Shown here piece after piece: positions 12,366 through 24,108 of a stretch of 64,000 nucleotides of DNA; position 1 is the first letter of the stretch, and each line of letters opens with the position of its first letter. The DNA comes from Ptiloglossa arizonensis (taxonomy: Eukaryota; Arthropoda; Insecta; Hymenoptera; Colletidae), in NCBI RefSeq assembly GCF_051014685.1, contig NC_135055.1, positions 20,109,501 through 20,173,500 of the forward strand, in the 5' to 3' direction. The notes under the pieces are model-generated. The model searched no databases and had not been told where the DNA came from. It saw only the letters and a list, made by a program, of their open reading frames with translations. Both the position numbers and the translations under genes were made by a program.

Positions 12366-14741
12366 CGCACGCACGCTCTCTTTATTGATTTTCTCTCGCG
12401 GTAAATTTCACCCGACTGGCGAACTTTCGCGAGAATTCGAACGATCTCGCGGCTCGATTCGCGTCCCGCGAACTCCGCACCGGCGATCGTTGATCCCTCG
12501 GGCCTGGAAACGACGAGTACCGTCCGCACGCGGATTCAACTTCGATGTTCGCTGGCACTCGGGAACAGTTACTTGGCGAATGTACGATGGTTCCCGTAAA
12601 AGTATTCAACGCAGAGTGGAATATTTCCGATTTCTTTCCAACGATTTCCCAGGTTCTCGGTGAGATAAGTCGCGAGCAGTGGTTCGAACGTTTGCGGTAA
12701 GATTCGATTAAAAGTAACGCTACCGTAGTCGCTGTACGCGCACCGCTCGATTGCCTTTATCGTTCCAATCGAACAAAGACCGTTCCCCGGAGATGAACAA
12801 CCGGCGGTTATCGCGTCAGGAATACTTGGAAATTCCCCTGTGCGTTCGTTCGGAAAGTCGACGTACCGGCCAGGAGGATTTCGTTCGGATACTTTCGACG
12901 ATCTCGCGTTCAACGACGATACGGAGCCGCGAAGTTTAATCGGTCTGTTCGCGAGGCTGGCCATAAATCCGTCAGCACGGAAGTTAATCCCGTTGAAAGC
13001 GACGCGAGAATAATCTCCGGTGTACGTTAAGATTCGAAAGGTGGAGAAGAAGGGGCAGGGGGAGAGAGAGCGTGTCCCAGTAGCATACATTATCTCGTTT
13101 CCTTTCGGGCTCCACCTTTTCGTCCCTCGTTCTCGCCCCTTTTCTCTCCTCGTCCATTTTCCCGGGGCCACGGCCTCCTATCCGTCCTCCTTCCTCTCCG
13201 GCGTTACCAGCCGAGAAAACCTTCCTTCCCCTCGGTTGCCTCGCATAATCATGCATTTGCATGCAAACTCGATATCACTACTTAAAATGTAAAACAACTC
13301 GCGCGTCTCGCCCGGTTCGTGTTCCCCGTCTAGCTACCCGGAGAACGATGAAAAGCAAGCGGCAAACCGAGCGTCGAAAAGGCGGGGGTAGGGAACGTCT
13401 AAATAAAGAATCAACCCCGCGAAAGGTTCGCCCGTCGAATACTTAATTCGCATCCGGATCGACTCTCGTTGCGGAATTTCCCTTCGAATTCGTCGAAAGG
13501 AACCTCACGACGGTTCTCGTCCCGTGAAAGTGTCGTCCGACGACCGAGTTTTCTTATCGGTGGCGCGGTTTTCAAGGACGGAAACAACCCTCTCACCCAC
13601 CCACCCCCTCCACTCCGCCCCTCGACCCTTGAAATTCGCGTTTCGCGCGAGTTACCGCGAAACGAGTCGAGAGCGGTGAAATTTCGCCCGGCCGTGGCTT
13701 CGTCGTAGCCGAATAAAGGCGGCCTTGAAGAATCGAGCGCGCGCGTAATTAGGGAAGAAGACATTCAAAGACGATTCCTCGGTAAAAAGGTTCCCTCGGA
13801 CACGGGTAAAATGTATTCCACACTTTCGACGTATATTCGGACGCGAAATTACCCGGCCGGTTTTCCTTCGTAAGCGTCGCTTTCCATTATACAAACGCGT
13901 GCCAAGAAAGCTTAATTGGAGCGGGCGTACGCGCGCAGTCCGCTCGGCACGAGCGCGGTGGCAAACATTTTTCTACGTAGGTACGCGAGACTACGAGTAA
14001 AAATCCCCGCGTTTGCGTCCCGCTAGTTTTCATTCGACGGTTCCCGCAAAAGGGCGAACAAAATTCGTCCACTTGTCCCCCCGGAAATATTTACGGGAAA
14101 AAAAGGCGTCCAGAGGCGTCCCGCGATCTCTGCGCCCGTCGCTAAGTGCGAAACGGCGGTCCCGTCGCTGGAACGAGCGCGGGAAAAAGAACGCGGTAGG
14201 ACCAAGAGAACGACGCGCGGAGAATTCCTCGTGGTATTCATATTTCATGTAATTATTTCTACGCTCGGCCCGGATGAGTTCCTCGCGGTGGAAACAATGG
14301 CGTTTTGTCTACGAGGACGTCGAACCTTGCCGAACAAAGCCAGCGGAAAGAAGAACGGAGACGTCGGTCCCCGCGTAACGCACGGAATCGCACGGGAGGG
14401 GGGGAAAAATGTTTAACCCGCTTCTTTTTTTTTATTCTTTTCCGCTGAACGTCGATCCTCGATTCGACGCGTCTACGTTCGTTTACGCCGGATACTTTGG
14501 CAATTTTAGCTCGCGGTTCGGCAACCGTCGCGCAAACCGGATCGGTAAGGACGTTTTCGAGAACCTCGACTGCACTGTAGTATTTCAGGAGGAATATCGG
14601 AAACCAAAATATCCGGCCCGATACAAGTAGCGAACGATCGTACGAATAGAAACGGCGAGGATGGTTTCGAGAATCGCGATTACACCGTAATATCGTAGGG
14701 AGAAGAAAGTATCGGTTCCGGGTTCGAAGAACGTATTATCG

Positions 14742-15230
14742 CGAGTGAGTAGAATATGGACAGTGCCGCGCAGACTGGTCAACGCGAGTCTCGGACGATC
14801 GCGTCTACGCGGTAAGCGAGTAAGTAGAACGAGGACAGTAGAACTCGTACTGGGTTGGACCTATTCTGTCCGTCCAACCTACTACGAGTGGCGATCGCGG
14901 CGAGTAAGTGGAATAAGGACAGTACCGCACAGACCGACCGAAAAGGTCCAATCTGGTACGAATCGCGATCGCAGCGAGTAAGTGGAATAAGGACAGTACC
15001 GCACAGACCGACGGAAAAGGTCCAACCCGGTACGAATCGCGATCGCGTCTTCGCAGTAAGCTAGTTAGTAGAACGAGGACAGTAGAACTCGTACTGGGTT
15101 GGACCGATCGAAAAAGTCCAACCCGGTACGAGTCGCGATCGCGGCGAGTAAGTGGAATAAGGACAGTATCGCGAAGACCTCGCAACGTCCGACCCAATAC
15201 GAGTCGCGACTCCTTCGTCGCTCTCCCCCG
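14742..15230. repeat. Tandem array, about six units of 75-87 bp
   Basis: Units begin with GAGTAAGTGGAATAAGGACA or close variants near 14742, 14817, 14902, 14976, 15063 and 15146. Each continues with CAGACCGACCGAAAAGGTCC, then AACCCGGTACGAATCGCGATCGC. Two variant subtypes alternate: one with AGTACCGCACAGACC, the other with AGTAGAACTCGTACTGGGTT. This suggests amplification of a higher-order pair. The array begins about 50 bp inside the intron after the kinesin exon ending at 15282 (minus sense). Open frames over this area come from the repeat itself. Confidence 0.88.
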
Positions 15231-15281
15231 TTGAATCGCGATACAGCTTGCGATTCTCGTTCGAGGCATTGAGATACTCAC

Positions 15282-15375
15282 CCAAACCGGCGTGTCCGAA
15301 GCAGAACAGGCAACCGTCCGTCCCGTTGATGACCGCGTGAATGACGTCGGTCAGGGCACTCGAGCAGATTTCAGT
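15282..15375 (-). CDS. Kif26: KIF26-type kinesin, motor-domain exon (P-loop first half)
   Basis: This 94-bp exon encodes TEICSSALTDVIHAV, then INGTDGCLFCFGHAGL, plus the first base of the P-loop glycine codon. The pattern VINGTDGCLFCFGHA is the kinesin alpha1/P-loop approach (GYNGTxFAYGQT in canonical motors) in its KIF26 form. The acceptor is CTTTCCAG|ACT just before 15375 and the donor is TTGG|GTGAGT at 15281, leaving phase 1. The following exon starts GC AAG TCG, so the split codon is G|GC (Gly) and the joined Walker A motif is GHAGLGKS. That fits GxxxxGK[S/T], but with HAGL in place of the QTGS of conventional kinesins, as expected for this atypical subfamily. The upstream intron is 13.1 kb and the downstream intron 7.2 kb. 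A tandem repeat array begins about 50 bp into the downstream intron. Confidence 0.94.
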
Positions 15376-16655
15376 CTGGAAAGAATACGAACGCTTTTCA
15401 GTCGAGTAACGAGAAATTGTACGATAAAGTTCGCGTACTCGCTTCCTCTCCTTCGATCGTCGGTCGTGCACGCGCCAACTCGTCGAGTTACGAATACATC
15501 GATATGCGAGATCGTTGCACCGTCTCCGCGAACCGACGCTGAATATTTCGTTACCTGGCAAGCAGCGGAGTACAGAGCACCGCGAAAGCGAGAACGGAAT
15601 GATATCCCGAATCGATTCGCGCTCCCTCCGAGTTAAACGGTGTCGAGTTATTCTCAACGCCGAAAGACGAGGCACGATGGACGCGAATTTAATTTCTGCT
15701 CGTCGCCGCGCGTTCAGAGCGTCTCGATCCGGCTGGAGGAGGAACGCAAGGATTTTCGAGGGTAACGACGGAGCCTTGACTTTAAAGTGCTTAAGAAAGC
15801 GTTTGCGGCCCGGTTTAATAAACGCGCGCGTAACGTCCTGCGAGCCGAGAGAAGAGGGGAGAGAGAAAACGAGGCGAGGATTACGGGAGGAGCGGCTTTG
15901 TTTGCTTTTAATATATTCATAGACTGGAAAAGTCCTTTCCGGGACCGAGAAGGAGCGCGAGAACGCGCCGTGCCGCCCCCCGCGCGAGCCGAGATCTCCG
16001 GGGTGGTTGCACCACCCTGGTCTTCTTCCTCGCCACCCATCCACCCTTGGTTTTTTCCAAGCGTCGTTACCGACCGGCGAGCGATGGTCGATAGGATCGT
16101 GATTTTCGAGGGCACGGGGAGACGGATTCCTGACGTTGCCGTGGAAGAGTATCGCGGGACCAGAGGGGGTGGGTCAACGGGGGCTGGAAATCGGCGAAGG
16201 GTCGCGCACGTTTCGCGAATTTCCTGCGGAAGCGAGCGGGAATTTCCTTCGAGCCTGCACCCGATTCGTTCCGACCGATCGATACAGACATCGACCGTCC
16301 TCCTTCGTTCTCGCAAGGGTTAGCAAACGTTCTGCGGCCGGAAGGGGGCGGACGTGGAACGAGAGAGGGGAGCAGGTTGCAGGGAATATCGAGAGGAAGA
16401 TGAGGACGTGTCGATACCTCGACCAAACAAGATTGAAATCTTCGTGGACGAGAATCGGATGAATCTCCCAGGCCCGAGATGGAAAAGGGGAGATGAAAGC
16501 AGCCGGCACGGGGAGCGAGAGAGCAACCGCGATCAGCGGAACGGAGAAACTCGAAACGAAGAAGAAGGGACCAGGGGGACGGTTTGACGAGAACGCGAGG
16601 CCAACGCGAGAGAAGAATCGTACGGGAAACCGAAGCGAGCGATTTGGATATAGGG

Positions 16656-16680
16656 AAAATACCCTTCGGGGTATTTTTTT
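16656..16680. other. 9-bp hairpin with TTCG tetraloop followed by a T run
   Basis: AAAATACCC-TTCG-GGGTATTTT is a perfect stem closed by the exceptionally stable UUCG tetraloop and continuing into a T run at 16674-16680. In a bacterium this would be called an intrinsic terminator. In insect intronic DNA it is probably coincidence. Confidence 0.35.
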
Positions 16681-17066
16681 GCCTCGGCGTCCCCCGTGCG
16701 TCTACGTTGGTCGCTAAAGGAAACGGAAATAAGGAGTCCGGTCCTCCCTGTTCCAATATGGTAATTCCAATCTGTCGTTGCTCGTTTCGGAGCACGCGAA
16801 ACCGGGGAACGAATCTCGTCGATACGGGCACGATGGATAGGACGTCTCTGCGTCGCGCGAGCCACGAATTTTCACGCGGAAAGACGCTCGAAAGCGCGAC
16901 CACGATGACAATCCTACGACAAACACCTTTCAGCTAGACGATCTCCAAATTCCACTGAACCATTTCATACCGTTTTCTATATGAGACTACCATGCGACGA
17001 ATAAAACGATCGATTACCAACTAACCTCTGTGTCGAATCTCTCAACACTGTCCCCGCGTCGCTAAG

Positions 17067-17115
17067 TTCAGAACAACGAAAGAGTATCAAGGACATACTC
17101 TCTCGTTGTTCTGAA
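17067..17115. ncRNA. Short hairpin, 21-bp near-perfect stem, 7-nt loop (candidate small-RNA foldback)
   Basis: The arms at 17067-17087 (starting TTCAGAACAACGAAAG) and 17095-17115 (ending CGTTGTTCTGAA) are inverted copies with a single mismatch, which would be a G-U wobble if the minus strand were transcribed. The loop is CAAGGAC. A further GTCG/CGAC pairing is possible outside the stem after a bulge. The size resembles a pre-miRNA core, but the arms lack the usual internal bulges, so a foldback from a small mobile element is equally possible. It lies in the 13-kb kinesin intron. No known microRNA seed was recognised. Confidence 0.4.
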
Positions 17116-20100
17116 ACGACTACGGTGACATTTTAGACTACCACCAGTGGATAGATCTTACGCGGAAACGACGATTCTTTTATGAATCTTCTACTTCGAC
17201 TTATACGCGTAACTGACCACGCACCTCGACAATATTTTTATTCGATACATTATCCAAATAATTTCCCCGTGACAAGAGCGTGACACAGTTCAGAGATAGC
17301 CCACTCGAGACACGAAGTCTACGAAAAGAAAATCTAAAATCAACGCTGCAACATCGGTGCGTTCGGGACACAGCGTAGTTTACTCGCGCGTTTCCCAGCG
17401 TCGTCCAAAGGTTCCTCCGCAACGTTTCCTCCGCCAGGGGTGAGAATCGCGGGTCGTCCGCGTCGCGAGGGCCACGGACCGCGGCAAATCCCCGACGAGA
17501 TTAACGGCGCCGAAAGAGGCGAAGAACGGGCCGTCGAGGCTCGTTCGCGGGACAACAAGGACGTTCATAATTATAACGGGATCATCCCGGGGGGATGTAA
17601 CGCAAAGCAAACATATTTCGCGGCTACCTGCACCCTCGAGGGTTCCGTCGCCCCCTGCCAGCCCACGGAACCCAGGGCATCGCGGTTAATGAAATACGTG
17701 ACCGAAGCCTCCGTCATAATCTCAAACACTTGATTCCGCGGCGAACGAAGGGTGAGCCGGAAAACATCCCTTTCGTAGGCCCGAGAACCCGTCGAATTCA
17801 AATTATGTCTCTCGACGGGGAACCACCATCGCGCTTCCCGTAAAATTTATCGCGAATCGCCACCCGCCTCGAGTTTACGACTCGTTCCTCCCCGCGTCCT
17901 CGAGATTAAGAATTTTTACGCGCTTCCGTCTCGTCGCGTTGCTCTTTTACGGGGTTTCGGCTAGCTACGAATTCTAATTTCGAACGCCACCGCTCCCGCA
18001 GACGAACGACGTATTGCGAATCACGAGAAACGGTGAACCCTGGAATCTCCATCGGGCGAGTTTCTCGAACGCAATGTACCGTGTGACGCGGAATTCAGTG
18101 GCTTTATTCCTATCGGTGACTCGCGTAGGTAAATCGAGGGGTTTCGAGCCTTCGTCGTTCGAGTATACAGCGCGCGATTCTTTTCATTCGATCGTAACGA
18201 GGAAATCTATCGAATTTTTCCCCACTCCCTGCAAGATTCAAACGCGTGAAAATAGTGCACGGAAACGCTATTTGTTGAGGATTGTTGCTATTTCAAGCGA
18301 TCGATCGATTTTCCAAATTAATTTCCCGATTCCCGATCCGCTCCACCGTACGCGAGAAGAACCGACGAAACGTATTTCCAAGACGGTTCGAAATCTCGGC
18401 GCAGCTGCGAGCCTCTTCCAGCCCCATTTCCAGAACTGCCGAACTTCCGTCGAAGCATCGAATAATTACGATCTCGAGAGATCGTCTTTATGCGGACCTA
18501 ACCCACCCACTCCCCCGCTGGCTGTCACCCTTCGAGCGCCCATTCAAACGAAGACACTTTCCTCGGAGAGACCGATTCCGCGAGGATCTGCCGAGCGCGT
18601 TGTAAAAAAAATTTCCAAGGAAATTTTCGCGCCAGAGGGAACGCGTGAAACGTTCGCTGGTGAACTTCTCGTTCGTGGAGGACGTATCAAAAATAGTTGC
18701 CGCGTGAACGCGAGCAGCTGCTTCTCGCCGGGTTCTCGCAATCGAGAGGGTGATCTTCGAGCGCGATTGAAAAGAATCGGGCGACGAGCTCGTCTCGATT
18801 ACGACCGTGAGGTTGGACGGGGGATGGACGTTAATTTCGGTAGGGGGGTGTAAATTAAAAGGGAGCCACGTGTGCGGTGCGATTCGCAAGCGGAGACCCT
18901 CGGTGTCATCGTCGGCCCGCGCGACGACTTCGATTCCGTTTGCAGGACGCGTTCTGGTAACGCAATATTGCCGCGGCCGCGTGGAATACCAATGACAACC
19001 GGAGGGGGCGGGAGGGAGGGTGTAAGAGACGCGGAGGGGTTCACGGAGATGCTCGTGGCACCGAGACAACCTTCTTCTCCCTCTTCCTCCCCGCGAACCC
19101 CGCCGAGGGAACTCGCTGGGAAGCGTGCACACGCTCTCGTCGTCTCGCTCGCGTTCCTCTCGCTTCGCCCGCTACTCGGTTCCCCCGTTCGCGGAGCGAA
19201 ATGTAAAACTCGTGTAAGAAAGTTCGGGGAAGAAGCTGCCGGCGGTGGCGAGGGACGAAGGGACCCAAGGCGGAGGGACGAAAGGGCGCGCGAAAGACGG
19301 GACCCTTTTAATGGCTGGAAATAATCGAATGACCGTCTCTCGCGGATCTCTTAATTCCCAAGTTTTCAGATGGCCCCTCTTCGCACCCCCTGGTGTCGAG
19401 AACGAACGAAACAGATGTCACGGCCGCGGGTTCGCGGAGGCCTCTGTTATCGTATTTATGCGGAAATCGACGATTTCAGTGCTTTCACAGCGAACTACGG
19501 CGAAGCTGGAAACGCTTCGTTCGGTTCCAGACGCAATCGAACAGGAGACTTCGCGGCGTGCATTTCGCATCGCGAGAGAGTACGGATCTATCGAGCGTGG
19601 AGAAATCGTGGTGATCTCGTACGAAATTAACGGACTGTACGATGAAGTATCACAGAAGGTATCTAAAATATGTTTTGGAAAAGTAATACAAAGTTCTACT
19701 CGTCGTCGAATAACGTTTGCAGAACGTCGAAACGAAACTTTCGATTCGACGTCCGATTCAAGGCGTCGAGAACATGTTCTTAATAAACTGGTACGTACCG
19801 AATACTCGTAGGACATTTTAGATTATTTTACCGCGTGGAGAGAGAATCGACACCCTGTAGATACGCAAAATTTCACAGGCTTTCGTACGAGTATGCACAG
19901 TAGGCGCATCCTGGCGAAGCTAATCCAAGTCACTCGGGAGGATTACCAGCTACGGGAATGGAATCGATAAAACGACGGATATAATAACGAAAAATAATGT
20001 CCTGGACACGACACCGCTCGTCGAGAAGCTCGAGTTTCTCCAGGCGATTGCCAACCGATCGAAAGACGACGAGAATCCTCGTTGCGCGAAATCGTGCTCC

Positions 20101-21813
20101 GTTGGAGATTGTCGGCGATGTAAAAAAAAAAAAAAAAAAATTGGACTACTTTATCGGGAACTGGCGCGTAGCAGTTTCCAATTTCCGGTGTTCGTGCGGC
20201 GATAAAACCGCGCCGGGAACACGGCTCGAACGACGCGCGAACAAACGGGAGTCGTCGTTTAAAAGCGGAGAAAAAGTGTTCCGCGGTTCTCTAATAACCG
20301 TCGCGACGAGTTCCGATATCGTCTCTCGGCGGCGAACGGGCAATTGCGAGGCGACCGTAGCAGCGACACGGTTACGATAATTTTATGCGAACTGTACGCT
20401 CGTAGAGAACGCGGCGTTCCGGCTCGAAGGAGGAACGCGGCTCCGAATTTGCATAGGCAGAGGCGGGCGACAAACGGGCCGCGTCGCGAGCGCTCGATGG
20501 AAACCGTATCGAAAAACAAACAGGCCCCAGGGGGTGTTTTTCGCCCTCGTTTCGACGAGCGAGTGTCTACGGAGCGACGATGCGTGGTACCCGCGCGTGC
20601 ACGCGCCGCGTTCACGAGCCGATAATTCCGAAAATTGCCGCGCGCCGTATGCGTCGACGCTCGATTTTTGTTCACCGCACCGTGATCCCGCGAGCCGACT
20701 TACTCGCTTATAAATATAATTCGCGTCGGGTTCCGATTCGACGATGAAAACACTCGCGCCACGGAGCCGATCGGGCCACGCGCGGTTCGTTTCGAAACGA
20801 TTCGAGTATCGAAAAGGTGATACCGAACGGAAAACGTTCGAATTTTCGTTTCTATTTACAACCGGTCCAGAAAATACGGGAGAATCGTAGCGGCTGCTGT
20901 ATCGAGCACTCTGCGGTCTGTGTTATCGCGTCGGGAAACATTTACCCGGCAGTGTTCCAACCGTCCCGGTAAAAAGTTATGAAAAATCGTGCATCGGAAG
21001 AGAGAACGCGAATCCGTAGATATTCCGTGGATTTTTCAATTTTCGAAACGGAAATCCCGCGTCGAATTACACCGCGCGACGTTCATCGATCGTTCGTTCC
21101 AATTATCGGCTCGCGAGAGGAAATTCGACAAAGGTGGGTCGATTTTCGGCCCAAAATGCCAGACGACGGTCCCCCTTGAAAACGAGCCACGGGAAAGTCG
21201 GGATAAATTACGGTGGAAATCGGTGCAACCCCTACCTCCGTGGGAGGCGGCGGCTCGTCGCGCTCGTCGCGCTCGTCTCGACGCGGAATTCTCAACTCGT
21301 CGACTTCGACGAGAAACTCCACGGCGCGCGATAACTTTCGGGATAACAGGTCGTGGAACTTTTTATCCAGCCCCGGCGCGTTTTCAAAGTAACGCGGTAA
21401 GACCGATCGAGGGCTCGCCGGGGCGGAAAGTGGGCAGGGGGTTGGCTCGGGGCCGCCAAGGTATAGAGGTTCACCGTCAACCCCTACCACGGCCGGCAGC
21501 TGGTGAAATATGTCGCGATTTACACGGGAGATTGGCGTCATTGGCGCCTGGGGAGCGAGCGAGAGGGCCCACCCTTGCCTCGCACCCCTCGCCTCGCCTC
21601 GCACCCTCCGCCGAAACCAACCGGCGCCACCCCACTCTCGCGGATAGCGCCGGTGGTGGCTCGCCGGATCAAAAAAGCATTCGCGAAATTCAACGCGCTC
21701 GGTTTGAGCGATGCGGAATCGAAATCGTTAGTAACCCTATCCGCGTTCCGTTTCCACCCTTCTCCGTCGTCTACCCCGCCGCTCCGTTCCGTTCCGTCGC
21801 TCGTTCTCTTCTC

Positions 21814-21835
21814 TTTTTTTTTTTTTTTTTTTTTT
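21814..21835 (+). repeat. Poly-T tract
   Basis: 22 uninterrupted T residues within a pyrimidine-rich stretch; could be the tail of an old antisense retroposed copy, but no body is recognisable. Confidence 0.7.
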
Positions 21836-24074
21836 CGTTCCCCTCTCTCTCGTGTTCGAATTTCGGAATGCTCGAACAACGGTTGTTAAAAATAATTAAA
21901 AAGAGTTTCGAGCCCGGCCCGGGGAAGATTGACCGTGGACAAACGGGGGGAATAATTTCGTGCCCATTCGCGTGTTTTTGTTTGCTAACAACTTCCTAAC
22001 GATCCTCGGGGGAGGGGAAATATCAGCCGGCAGTGTACGGGGACCCGTCTCGCGCGTTGTCGCGTACTTCGGATCCAACGTGCGACATTACCAGAGAGGA
22101 GATTCGAACGCTCCGCTTTACGAATATTGGTACGAGAACGAACGATCGAGGAACAATTTCACGACGTTACGATTTTTCAAAGAACGATCGTGCGTACGTA
22201 AACGGCGTACGCGACAGCTGCCGACGTTGTTCCTCGCTGGGTGAACTCGTAGTCAGAATTAATCTTACCGTAATATGGAAATGCATCGTTCGGGTGAACC
22301 GCGCGAAGATCCGGTCGGGGCAGAACAAGGAATATAGATGCGGCCAATTGGGGTGGATCCGTTCCACGGGCCCGTATGATTGGTTTACAGATTACCGTGC
22401 GCCTGCCGTAGACCGCCGCTATCGACCCCTATCGAACGATGCTTATTCGTTAGACGGATCTGGACGATCGCGTCGAGAGCCTGCCAGATGCATTTTTCTA
22501 ACGTCTGCTTTACAAAGAGGACCGGGACCAGAAAAAGGGAGGATTCGTCGATCGGTCAACCGAGACTAGCGACAATTTTCCAATCCGTGTTATTCGTTCA
22601 CCATTACTTCGACCCGATACGTTTATTCAATTTTCCACGATCTTCTCTAAACGCACTTTCGACCTTAGAAACAAATCCGCCTACGTTGCGATTCAAATCT
22701 GGAGCCCGTGCATCGAAAAGAGGGCGAAGCTCGGAGGGATTCGGTTTTTCTTAAGAATAAAGAAATCTGTGAAAATCTCCACTCGAGACGCGGCACTCGA
22801 CGAGAGAAATTCGTCGGCTCGATAAGGATCGGTCGATGGCGTCGTTTTCGAGGGCTAATCTTATCCGCGCGCGGAGGCGCAAACCGATCCATTCTCGCCG
22901 GGACACCGGAAACCCGCAGCAGAGAACAAGAAGCCACGCCACCGTGAATTTCCAGGCGTTGCAACGCGGCCCATTCGATCAGCATTTGCCGGGAAATGAG
23001 CAATAGATCGAAGCCACGTCGGTAGGGAACAGTACCGTTGGTCGTGGAAGCGCGAACGAGCGAGCGAGCGAGAGATCGAGCGAAGAGAGAGAGAGAGGGA
23101 AAGCGTACGAGAGCACGCGAGCGCAAGCGCGTACGCGGCGTACACACGCGCGTAATCCACAGCGTGACTATTAGTCGTAAGTCAATAATAAAGCCCTTGT
23201 CCTGGACCGACCATAATGGCTCCGGTGAATTATTCTGTCCAGGATGCATTGTCCTGCCGGATCGTCCGCGGGGATAGAATTGTCGACGGCCACGGGCGAT
23301 ATATACGGTGTACACACGCGTAAGATCTCGAACGCGTCTACCGCCGTATTCACGTACGGAGCGCGTAATTGAGATGGATGTTCAATTAATTTGGCCAGGT
23401 TTCATTTGCACACCGGGAGGACCCGCGTCGCCTACTCGAGCGCGCGCTTCGCGTCCTTATTCTTCGCCGATTGACGCGCGGACCTGAGATCGACAGCTTT
23501 TCTCCGGATCGGTGACGAACGAGTCGTCCCGATTGCCTATCGGGTTCCGTGGTTGTGTGTTTCGCGCCTCGAAAATCGTTGCGTCCTGATAATCGAATCT
23601 GCTCCGCTCGCGCGAGCCCGCTCAACCGAACGGAGCTTTTGTTGGAATCCGCGAGAAACCGCTGACTACGCGAGTCGTAAAGTTGTACCACTTGACGCCG
23701 CAACACGAACGATATTTCGTTCGACGCGTTGCGACCAGAGTTTCCACTCACCGGGGTAATTATCGTCGTTGACACGTCGCAATTATACTGCTACGCTACC
23801 GTGACTAGTAACTACGGTGTGCCCGGAGTTACGCTGGATTTATTATTTTTATACGAATCGATCGTGCACCGCGTTATTTCACCATGGATTAAATTTTACG
23901 CGATTATTCAAAATTGAAGAGTGCCTCGTTATTTTGTATCGTGCAACCCGCGTGCTCCCGTTAGGCTTTATTAATACCGTTTCCACCGATCGTGTCCTAT
24001 CGTAACTTTTATTTCCGCGTCAAGTACTATTTTTATTCTCTTATACGCTTCAAAGGACTGCCGTTGAACAAACG

Positions 24075-24108
24075 ATAATTATTATCATTATTATTATTAT
24101 TATTATTC
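24075..24108 (+). repeat. (ATT)n microsatellite
   Basis: About nine ATT units with one ATC interruption. Confidence 0.8.

Larger units (their letters stand above)
8116..14741. other. Kinesin intron (7.2 kb, left part)
   Basis: Intron between the exons ending at 15282 and starting at 8115. Contents are a GA microsatellite near 8308, an AT-richer stretch at 8960-9320 of unknown origin, the Tc1-like end at 10649 and the asymmetric block at 11.6-12.2 kb. No protein family was recognised in any frame. Confidence 0.7.

Noticed and set aside
15061..16044. 327-codon minus-strand frame
   Set aside because: Only its middle 31 codons (15282-15375) are kinesin; the rest is read-through of introns and the tandem array.
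18014..18853. 279-codon plus-strand frame
   Set aside because: No domain, arginine/serine bias, no splice support.
20989..21999. 336-codon plus-strand frame, longest in the window
   Set aside because: Contains poly-Phe from the poly-T tract and basic low-complexity sequence; overlapping frames on the other strand are similarly open.
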